Of a stretch of DNA of 22,476 nucleotides, positions 1-8,545 are shown piece by piece. Where the stretch lies: positions 75,021 through 97,496 of the forward strand of contig JH153216.1 of the NCBI GenBank assembly GCA_000226015.1, given 5' to 3'. How positions within the stretch are numbered: position 1 is the first letter of the stretch; each line of letters starts with the position of its first letter. The DNA is from Mnemiopsis leidyi. Lineage: Eukaryota; Ctenophora; Tentaculata; Lobata; Bolinopsidae. The position numbers and the translations under genes are program-made. The notes under the pieces are model-generated. The model searched no databases and was not told the origin of the DNA. It saw only the letters and a program-made list of their open reading frames with translations.

Positions 1-42
1 TGTGTGTGTGTGTGTGTGTGTGTCTGTGTGTGTGTGTGTGTG

Positions 43-85
<43 letters not shown>

Positions 86-120
86 TGTGTGTCTGTGTGT
101 GTGCATGCATGCATGCATGT
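1..120. repeat. (TG)n microsatellite
   Basis: The window opens with an almost pure TG dinucleotide run, interrupted by single C changes (TGTC) and ending in a short CATG tetranucleotide run around 103-118. It encodes nothing: the apparent Cys-Val reading frame over it is a product of the repeat. Its place at the very start of the sequence suggests an assembly break. Confidence 0.97.
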
Positions 121-690
121 GGGTGTGTATGTGTCGCCAGGACTTTTATAAGTGCTACCTGTACCTGTTCGAGTGATATAACTTGTACATTTCTACGAAA
201 CTCGACCGCTTATATTGCTCTGTGGTGTCATGTTTCTTTGCCGAAATCTTATAATTCGTCTTAGTGTGATCATAAAATATGTGCAATTTTATCGCCAAAT
301 TCAGTGATATCCTTCACATTAGATCTGATCGAAGTAATCTATAGATTTAGTGTTAATGAATTATAGTAAATTAAAAGCAAATGAAATTTGATACGACTGA
401 TAAATTGCGGCCAAAATATAAGCTTATTTTTGGACCTGGTGTAAGTTGAGATCTGTAAAAGGACATTTTAGCTGTAGTTTTCTGTCAGATAAGGCTGATA
501 GATAATGATTGGCTGCCGTGAAAGTATAGGGAGTCGGAAGTGTGTAATCCCTCTAATTAAATGTAGTAAATTACCGTGAAACGGAACAGCTCAATCGGAC
601 AAATAAAGTTTGTAACAGCGAAATTAGGTGTTTCTGCCATTTTCGCGGATTTTCGAAGGTCTGGCGCTTGACCCTTCACTGTAGTTGAAA

Positions 691-738
691 TGCAATCTTA
701 ATATAATGCAATCTTAATATAATGCAGTATTGATATAA
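691..738. repeat. Tandem repeat, 16-bp unit, three copies
   Basis: The unit TGCAATCTTAATATAA occurs at 691-706 and is repeated exactly at 707-722. A third, diverged copy follows at 723-738. It lies in non-coding sequence upstream of the first visible Rab21 exon. Confidence 0.9.
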
Positions 739-830
739 ATGTAATCTTTTATAATAACTGCATTGGTGCCAAACATTTTTTCACTGGTAGGACGACTTGG
801 TTGGAGGCGATTTTACTGTGGCCACCCTTT

Positions 831-976
831 TTGACCGAAAAATCAATTTCTAACCGAAAAATCGCATCGTTATTAGACTGAAACATTAGTTTCTTACACA
901 ATCATCATTTTCTAACTGAAAATCAGTTTCTAACAGAAAAACTGCATTAGTTTCTACTTTTCTAGACGGAAAAATT
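831..976. repeat. Diverged tandem repeat with TTCTAACCGAAAAATC core
   Basis: Related units appear at about 831-846, 847-863, 909-925, 927-946 and 960-976. All follow a (T)TTCTAACnGAAAAATC-like pattern with substitutions. The reverse complement of the core, TTTCGGTTAGAA, lies at 1083-1094, so a foldback between the array and that copy is possible. No coding potential is seen. Confidence 0.6.
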
Positions 977-1205
977 GTTCTGAACCGCAAAATAATGTCC
1001 AACTCTATACGAAAGCGATCGTTTTTACCGACAAATTTAAAATCGCAAAGATATTGAATTTAAATCTCGTTCGTCAGAAACATTTCGGTTAGAACGTTTT
1101 TTAATTAAAGTAGGCATCATACCGTTATACAACTTTTTTGCAGAGGTGAATAACTGTACCTTACTTGTTGACTGTTTTTACGCTTGATAATGCTATTATT
1201 TACAG

Positions 1206-3768
1206 TAACGGAGCTATATTGGTGTATGACATAACAGACGAAGATAGTTTCGCCAAGGTAATGTAGAAGTATTACACTGTTCGTATTTAAGCTGATGAGG
1301 GTAACCGGACTCTTGTCCGAAACTTTCTCTTGCCCGAATCTGTGTTCCGAAAAAACCGGACTGTTGTCCGAAATGGACTGTTGTCCGAAGCGGACACTTG
1401 TCCGAAAATTGTCACGTTTCTCAATGACTTTTGGTTGAATATATGGTTGGTTTTCTTGAACAGCATGACAAAGGAAGGTTCTGCATCATGTAGAGCATGG
1501 CAGGGGTTGCCGGGCGCTGTGTTGCTCTCTCTACGGTCTGTGGTCCCCGGGCAAGACAAAGTGAGGTGACGTGATCAGGAAAGGGTTGCGTTAGCTTATC
1601 AACAAGCTGCATGCTCACTGTGTTTAAATTCCCCAAGAGAATGAAAGTTTCCCAAAGGAATGATCTGCGGGTTTGAAAGGAGTAGCCGGAGTCCCAGAGC
1701 ATCATTGCTTCGTTATTGTGGGAAAAGATGTAGTCTTCAGGAATAGACAGATCTTCCAAGGTATTGAAATTCAAGCTAGGATACATATGCTTGACTTGAG
1801 AAAAAATTATGTAGCTATATCGGATACGAATTTTATGCAACAGCCTTTTCAAATAAGTCGCAAAAACAGAAAAAAGCGCAATCACGCATATTTTTGAACA
1901 ACGACTGTATAAGGGTTAGTAGGACGTGAGCTAGAAGTTTGTCATTGTCTGCTGCATCGAGCCATGCGTCTGAGGGAGGATACTTTGTACCCGATGTTCG
2001 CCTTGGCATCAACCCCCAATCCGGAAACAGCTTCAGCGCAGATATACTTCGTGATGAGGTCTCCATGTGCGGCTCGTCGTTCGAGGTTCTGTTTGGCGAT
2101 GTGGACTGCCGTTTTGGTGGTTTGAGGGTCGTGGTCTGGCATAGGAGTTGAAAGCTAGGTTTTTCCGACAGTAACCCTTTTCTAATTGGTTAATAAATAC
2201 CCTAATAATAATCATAATTAATATCCTTATAATCATAAATACCCTGACAATTATCATACCCTCTTATCAAAAAACTGGCCATGTTCTAGAATTTCAGGTA
2301 TTTGCCATTTGGGGGACTTTTAGGGCTGTTCAGTAGATCACCGACCGATTAAGCCGGCTATAAACCGGTTATAACTGAACTATAACTGATCATTAAATCT
2401 AATAATTATATCATGAATGTCGACGCCCTCCCTCTGTAAAATCCTGAAATTGGAATTGACTTTTTTCGACTATATATATACAAAGATGTTTATTAAACCA
2501 GTGATATGTATTTAATAGTAAACTGAAACTTGATATGCCGTCCAACAAACGCGACGTACTGTCATTCATGAGTTGATTTAAACCTGTTTACTGTGGGAAG
2601 ATTTAATGACGCTTCCGACAGGTAAAGAATTGGGTCAGAGAGTTACGTAAAATGTTAGGAGACAATATTGAGCTATGCATAGCTGGCAATAAGATCGATC
2701 TTGAGAAAGACAGAAAGGTCGACAAAGCGACAGCATTGCAGTAAGAAGCAATTTGAAATGACCGCTTTTTAGACTATCATTTTTCAATGTATTTTATGAT
2801 TTGTTTTAATCTAATGTGAATATAAAAGTTGAAGCTTATCACATGTCACTGACGTTTGACGAGTCTCAGTTACTCACTGCCCCCCAGGTATGCACAGTCA
2901 GTAGGAGCAAAGCACTACGATACCTCCGCCAAACTGGACAAAGGCGTCTCAGATATGATGCTTGATCTAACAAAACGTAAGTTTGTCGGAAACCAGGACA
3001 TGTATAGTATATACCCATTCTGCGTCATCAATTTTAGTCTTTCACTGATTCTGCTACTTCCGCCTTTTGCCTCACATGAGCCCGTACCTTCGCGCCGGCG
3101 GCTTAAAATTATACCCAGCCTTCGTCGCGCCACCAGCTTTATTAGTCGCGCGCGCGCGGCGCGCCACGGCTCCATATAATTATATAAATCGTCATTTTCT
3201 ACGATTCTAATCGGACAGGATTTCGCTCGGATTTACCGAGCGCAAAACGAGAGCTCTTGGATTTCGACGTTCCGAGCGGCTCTCGTTAATTCCTGGGATG
3301 CCCCTCGTAAAATACGAGCGTTTTCCCCCTCGGATAACGCTCGTATTTTATATTTCCGAGAGGCGCTAGGAATTTGACAATCCCATCGCCTCTCGGATTT
3401 ACTCTCGGACCCCCTCGGAAATTGTCAATCCGATCAGATCCGAGGGGAAACGAGAGGCGTTCGGATTTGATGATCGTTTTCTAATTTTTACGGTAAATCA
3501 GAACCGAACCAGGCTATTAACTCTTTCTTGGTGCTAAGACGGGGCAAAATTGCATGGTGAACACCACAATCATTTAATGACCCTACTATCTCTTAGTAGA
3601 ACACCGTATGTTTATACCTTATTACACATCCGTTTTTCAGGAATGCTCGCCGTTGCCGCTACAGAAAAGCCTACATCAAATGGACGGTCGGGCGGCCGCC
3701 CTCGCCCCCCTGTTGTCATAGTTGACGACGAACCAAACACTAACCAACGATCTGGTGGTTGCTGCTGA
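1206..3768 (+). CDS. RAB21: Rab21 small GTPase, 5'-partial (last four coding exons)
   Basis: Rab21 is a membrane-bound GTPase of early endosomes involved in integrin and receptor trafficking (family knowledge). Exons: 1206-1257, 2622-2740, 2888-2976 and 3641-3768, all with GT-AG junctions and matching phases. The first encodes NGAILVYDITDEDSFAK, typical of Rab21. The second encodes VKNWVRELRKMLG and the G4 guanine-binding motif GNKIDLEKDRKV. The third encodes SVGAKHYDTSAKLDKG, with the G5 motif TSAK. The last encodes a variable tail, then VVIVDDEP, and ends in GGCC immediately before TGA, giving the double-cysteine geranylgeranylation signal. About 128 residues are present, roughly the C-terminal 57% of a typical 225-residue Rab21. 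The P-loop, switch I and DTAGQE exons are missing and should lie upstream. The exon at 1206 starts with the third base of a codon, so the gene is cut by the window edge rather than truncated. Assignment is by motif match from memory. Confidence 0.95.
1307..1408. repeat. 17-bp hairpin minisatellite, six units
   Basis: Units begin at 1307, 1324, 1341, 1358, 1375 and 1392, a strict 17-bp period. The best copies read GGACTGTTGTCCGAAAT. In units 1, 4, 5 and 6 the first 12 bases are a mini-hairpin, with GGAC pairing to GTCC across a 4-base loop. Units 2 and 3 are degenerate. The array lies in the first visible Rab21 intron (1258-2621). Confidence 0.9.
1421..2150 (-). other. Unrecognised open-frame block inside a Rab21 intron
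   Basis: This part of the 1258-2621 intron is less AT-rich than its surroundings and carries overlapping minus-strand open frames. One is 154 codons (1421-1885), with a stretch reading LEDLSIPEDYIFSHNNEAMM. Another is 66 codons (1942-2142), with AKQNLERRAAHGDLITKYI. They look protein-like, but I recognise no family and see no start, splice or stop context that makes a gene. A decayed transposon or a chance open frame are both possible. Confidence 0.3.
2170..2270. repeat. AT-rich degenerate repeat (ATACCCTAATAAT-like)
   Basis: Imperfect repeats of AATACCCTnATAAT and ATAATCATAA-type words fill this stretch of the Rab21 intron. Low-complexity DNA with no other signal seen. Confidence 0.6.
3224..3467. 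repeat. Cluster of palindromes (foldback-like element) in the last Rab21 intron
   Basis: Perfect inverted repeats follow one another. 3224-3230 pairs with 3236-3242 (7 bp, 5-nt loop). 3246-3254 pairs with 3279-3287 (9 bp). 3308-3322 pairs with 3336-3350 (15 bp, 13-nt loop). 3356-3365 pairs with 3387-3396 (10 bp). 3411-3419 pairs with 3439-3447 (9 bp). Alternative pairings link 3387-3395 with 3451-3459, and TTGACAAT (3374) with ATTGTCAA (3421). The word CGGATTT or TGGATTT recurs at 3228, 3258, 3394 and 3461. The block lies inside the intron 2977-3640, so it is transcribed with Rab21. Confidence 0.93.
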
Positions 3769-4714
3769 AGTTACAATTCAAACCCTTACAGTTGGATCAA
3801 ACTGTTATATTTTCCGCGCTCATTGAGAATCTCCTTTCATTAAATATCATGATGTATTTTACTGTTTACCTTTTTGGGATTAGGCTGGAACTAATTTTGA
3901 AAAGTTTTTGAAGTGTTTGTTTGCATATTATTGATTCAAGTTTAAGTCTAATTCTTTGTTATCGTTATTGTTTTGATTTTTGTTACCTTTCATCTACAGC
4001 CATGTACTATAGGGTTCATTCTACAATAGTGGGACTGAGTTAAATTAACTATTGGACGAAATCACAATGGAGCTGAATCAGCATCCTTATATTAAAAACC
4101 CTCTGTGGTAACCCGACTTTGAAATGGTTCACGAGTTGAACCTACCATTAAAATGGACGCACATATGCTAATCCGCAAGCATCCTTGTACCACCGCAATG
4201 AACGTTTTTCAAGCTAGTTCATGATCGCCTGATATGCAAGCCCCTATTTATTCTTAATGGGGATTGCTTTTACTCCTTGACCAGATGGTATCCATCCCAC
4301 TGTATTTCAAACGTGAAAAAAAATACACTGCTCTTTCAAGGTTTTAGTTATCATCGAAGACAGTCATCATATTACAAAATAATATATGTGTTTAAATAAT
4401 AATTTATCTCTTTGAAATAAACTCTATTCAAAGTGTATAAAAATCTCTTAATCTAATTAAAATAAACGCGGTCAACATACGAAAATGCAAATGAAAAACG
4501 TCAGAAAGTTATTAGGAGTTTTTAGAAGTTAAAAGAGAACGGTATTCCTAGGAACCTGTGGCAGATATTCAGAAATTCAAGACCACATTAAATTTTAAAT
4601 TGTCTTGGTCCTTTCTATTGAAAATAACTCCGTGTCAAGTGGACCAGGTAAAGTAAAGCAGGACTGATAAAACTTTGTACTACCTAATAAAGTAAATGAT
4701 AGGACATATTTTAG
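3769..4714. other. Convergent intergenic region, Rab21 / C16orf89-like
   Basis: This holds the 3' flanks of two converging genes. Possible Rab21 poly(A) signals on the + strand are ATTAAA at 3839-3844, about 70 nt past the stop, and AATAAA at 4416-4421 and 4461-4466. A possible signal for the minus-strand gene is TTTATT (AATAAA on the minus strand) at 4247-4252. No other gene is seen. Confidence 0.5.
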
Positions 4715-7589
4715 CTACACGAGGATATGTCTGAGAATCCTTAGGCGTCTCTTCTTACACCAAACCAAAAACCCAAATAATCCCACAACAAACAAAGCGA
4801 CAAGTGCGAGGTTGCTGATTGACCACGTGCCTAGTGGTAGAGGAAGTGAGTGGAGCTTGTGTCGCAGGGTCAGAGTCAGAACAATCAGAGCAAGTGCCGT
4901 CATGTGTTCAGAGCATTGATCTGGGGGGGGGGGGGACTTTCGTGAGTTTCGTCTTTTCGTGGAGAAGCATTTGAAAACAGAAATAGTGTGAAAACATTAG
5001 AGGGAGTATTAAATATTAAATACCCATTCATGCTCGAATGAAAGTTTCACTCCCATTCGTTAGGCTGTGAACCTGCCTACCCACAATAAAAACATTCTCT
5101 AGGACCCGTGTTTAAACAAAATATAATTAAAATTTACCATCGACAATTTCGTCAGCAAATAATTTTCTCCCTATGAAGTTTGTCTGATTCTTCACGTCCG
5201 GAGGTGCGTATGACTCGTCGTTATAGCAACCAGTCGTATCTTGCCACAGTATTATCAACTCCGTTACTTTGGGGCGGTAAAACTCCTTGTAATTTAACAT
5301 CTGGCCAATCATAACCATCTCCGTAAATAGATCGTACCTGTGATGGAGAATGTACTATGTACAATGTATACTAGCTCTCTCAGTGTACGCTCACAATAAG
5401 ACCGATATCATACAATACATTTAACTCTTACCCTGTCTCTACAAACCAGCTCAGTAGCTCTGACGAACCTGCCTGACTCCAGAACTGAAGAAAGTCTCTG
5501 TAGAATTTTAGCGGTAAACGTGTCTTCCAGCGAAGAGACAGACGTGCCGTGAGACTGAGCTACTTTATCTAGCTCTCTACTGCAGCCCCGGACCTGGGAA
5601 CAGCAAGATTGTAGTTTTGTTGCCATGGCTTGCGTTTCTCGGTTGTCATAGCAACCAGACAACAGCGTAGTAACGATCTTCATGAGGACACGCGTGACCT
5701 TATGTGCATAGGCAAAACATCGGTGTACAGGAAAAGACACAAGTCAAAACAATAAGCATATCCTTAAATTATTCATTGATAGCTGTAATTTGCAGTGATC
5801 CATCTCATGTAAGCTGGCTGCAATGATCGATCGAATAATCGAGGGCATGCATTGCACATAATATATATTTATTTTGCGACCAGCGCAAAAACCAGTTCTG
5901 TACAATGCATTGAATTCGTTCGGAGCTCGCGCGCGATGTCAATAGTGCAGTATGTGAATCCAAAACAGAGCCAAATTGTCACAGTGAACCCGGGCAAATG
6001 GACGTTTTCTAATATGTTTGCAACTGGCATGTGCAGGATAGAGTATAGACTTGGCAATTCTGAAGCAAAATTTGTAGAACTATGACAGGTAATACTAAGG
6101 TGCAGGTAGAAGTGTTAATGAGAAAGTTCCTTCTGCAGAAGGAAAATGTTCGCTAATTTGTTATAGGTACATCAAAAGAAAGTTCCAACCAGTGCGGACG
6201 TAAAATTTAAGTCGAGATACCAAGTTAGCCAGATGTTTAGCCAAAATTCGTGAATAATTGTGAACAGCCAAGATATAAACAAAAATTCAAAACACTAAAC
6301 ATCGATTCAATTTTAATCATTTCAGTAAGAAATGACTTGACATTTTGAGATCGTGAAGCCCCCACAAAAATAATATAGATTTACCTGAGCGAGTATGATG
6401 TACAAAAGCTGATGTGTAAGTTGATAATCCTCAGACTCGCGGTTTGTCATTTGTAGAAAACACTCTCTACTGATCGTACAAACAGGCGTGTCTGGTGGTA
6501 TGCGCATGCAATTATTAATTTGGTTTCTAAAGGCAGAGTCAATGATGGAATTATTGGGCAACTTTTAGAATATGACATGCAAGCTTTCTTTTTTCTGGAA
6601 ATTACCTGAATTTCCGAGAACTTCCCTCATACAACCGTCACTTTGCTGTTCTGAAAATGTAGGTTCATTGCCAGAAGGAGCAGGAAATCTGGGCACTGAA
6701 GTTAGGCGTCTTTCTGCTGCGAAGTAGGAAGAAATGTAGTACTTTTTCTCGATCAGACGCTCAAATTGCTTGTAGTACCTGGGTTTCAAAAGGTGGACTT
6801 AAATTAATATGTTAATGTTTAAATCGCATACGATTGCCGAGCTGATATAAAATTTGGTTCTGTTGATCTACCAGCTACCAAAGACATTACCATAATACAA
6901 AATATCTAAAATTTGAAACATTGAAATTTACTTCAAACAATAATCTTATTATCGCTAAAAAAAGGACCACGATAAACTTAAAGTAAACTTACTCGTCTTC
7001 GTCATCACCCTGGATATCGGACAGTGCCAGTTCGGCCAACCTATCCACTTTGTTTCTCAGCAGCTTGATGTGAGTCACTACATCCTGACTCCAAGATGCT
7101 GCCAGGGGATCTTTACTTAGCATCTCTAGCTCACCTGAAGCGAATGTTTAGAAAGTGATGTAAGCTACAAAATTACCAACATTAAATACATGATTCATTG
7201 CTTGTTAAATTTTGCAAAATAAATTCAAACATAAAACTGTTCTAATAGGGAATTAGGTACTTTGGGGAGGGAGTCGCAAGGTTTCTAAAATGTGAAAGCG
7301 TTTCTCTATATATTGTTCTGTAGTACCCAGCTTCTTATTGGTCAACTGATGTCGATACAAAAAGTTGTGACCCTTCCCCAAAAACCTCTGTCTATGGAGT
7401 TGAATAGTGATTACCTTGAGCAACACGAATACTGAACATGAAGTCCACAATTAGAAGGTAGTGATGGGCTTTAGCCCAACTTAGCACATCATCCACTGCC
7501 ACACATATCTTGTTTATATCGGAGAAATTATCAGGGAAACTTTGGGAAGAGTAAGGAAGAAGAAGGAGGAAAGCTAAACAATACCACAT
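4715..7589 (-). CDS. C16orf89: C16orf89-like (UPF0764 / DUF4735) protein with C-terminal membrane anchor, complete
   Basis: Function is not established for the family; the human protein is regarded as a secretory-pathway protein. Exons in transcript order: 7589-7415, 7134-6993, 6778-6606, 6491-6385, 5698-5469, 5337-5138 and 4920-4715, in frame for 410 residues (human is about 400). The start MWYCLAFLLLLPYSSQS is a signal peptide with a likely cleavage after SQS. DUF4735 hallmarks follow in order: VDFMFSIRVAQGELEML, YYKQFERLI, SDGCMREVLG, TISRECFLQMT, YQLTHQLLYIILAQ, YDLFTEMVMIG, FYRP.VTELIILWQ..TGCY and CSEHMTALALIVL. After these comes a hydrophobic segment (ALVALFVVGLFGFLVW) and a basic tail CKKRRLRILRHILV, implying a type I membrane protein. 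Two oddities: the exon 5 donor is uncertain (5469, weak GTTCGT, versus 5432, strong GTAAGA but out of frame), and the last acceptor sits behind 13 consecutive C bases. The family match is from motif memory. Confidence 0.88.
4923..4935. repeat. G13 homopolymer at a splice acceptor
   Basis: Thirteen consecutive G bases on the + strand form the polypyrimidine tract (C13, then AG) of the last intron of the minus-strand C16orf89-like gene. The acceptor AG is at 4921-4922. Confidence 0.9.
5699..6384 (-). other. Largest intron of the C16orf89-like gene
   Basis: This 686-bp intron separates exons 4 and 5. I see no gene, RNA or recognisable repeat in it. Short open frames on both strands (for example 5852-6085) have no family features. 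Confidence 0.6.
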
Positions 7590-8545
7590 CACCACTCTTC
7601 AAGGTCTTCGTCATGTTTGTCTTCATTTTACATCGTAGAAATTAGCAATTCCCTGGAGAGATACTTCTACTTGTTCATTACTGCATGTGCTAAAATATTT
7701 TTAATAAAAATTAGCCTTTTTCTAGGAAGGCATAAGTTGAGAATAGAAGATATAGTACTGATTTACTTCTAGGAATCAAGAAATTATTTTATGCTTAAAT
7801 ACCGTGGTGTATCGTTAAGGTGACCTAACTGTTGAAATTTGATAATTACCTTGCAAGCATATCTACAGCAATTGTCGGAAGCATTGTAAACTTAGACGAA
7901 TAACCGGGCTACTACTTTCACCTGGGACCGGAGTCGTGGGGCTGGTTTAAATGAGCAGTAAAAGGTGAGATTGCAATGCAGATATATGTATATATATATG
8001 TATATATACAGTGTATTATTTACAACAGGTCGCATGGCAGTGCAATCTTTTTATATGACAATTCAATATGTACCTATCTGCCTTAAATGATTCTAAACAA
8101 CCTTGTACAAAAGTAAAACGATAGAAGATAGAAAATGAAATTCTGAAAGTTATCAATATCAGAACTTTTATCAGAATTATAATTGGATACAGCCCGTTAT
8201 GTTTATACATAATAACAAAATATGTACAAAATATGTACACAATAACATGATACGTATATGAGTATACATAGTCCAATGTACAATTATGAGAACTTTCTGA
8301 CAAGGTACAATTTTAAGGTACACAGGTCTTAGCAACATAACTGTGATGTAGAAAATAAGTTCATCAGATGCTTAACGACCGATGTAAGCTTAACGGGATG
8401 ATGAATACTGTTTCAGAGGATAGTTAAGTACCGCTTTAAAAACGAATGAGAGATCCAAAATAAACATTTTAGGAACAACAGATCTTAGCAGAAGCTTAGA
8501 AATTGATTTGAAACTGAAAGTGTGGGTCTGATATTTGTGTCATGT
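7590..8545. other. Intergenic region between DNAAF4 and the C16orf89-like gene
   Basis: This contains the 3' flank of DNAAF4 and the promoter side of the C16orf89-like gene. A TATA/TATG low-complexity run lies at about 7981-8010. I found no clear poly(A) signal on the minus strand and no further gene. Confidence 0.5.

Larger units (their letters stand above)
121..1205 (+). other. Non-coding sequence upstream of the first visible Rab21 exon (intron)
   Basis: No Rab21 exon is visible here. I looked for the P-loop (GxxxxGKT/S), the switch I threonine region and the DTAGQE motif and found none. Because the exon at 1206 begins in mid-codon behind a clear acceptor, this stretch should be intron. 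It contains a 16-bp tandem repeat (691-738) and a diverged repeat family based on TTCTAACCGAAAAATC (about 831-976), with an inverted copy of its core at 1083-1094. Confidence 0.6.

Noticed and set aside
4..264. Open frame with Cys-Val repeats at the window start
   Set aside because: It is a translation of the TG microsatellite, with no gene context.
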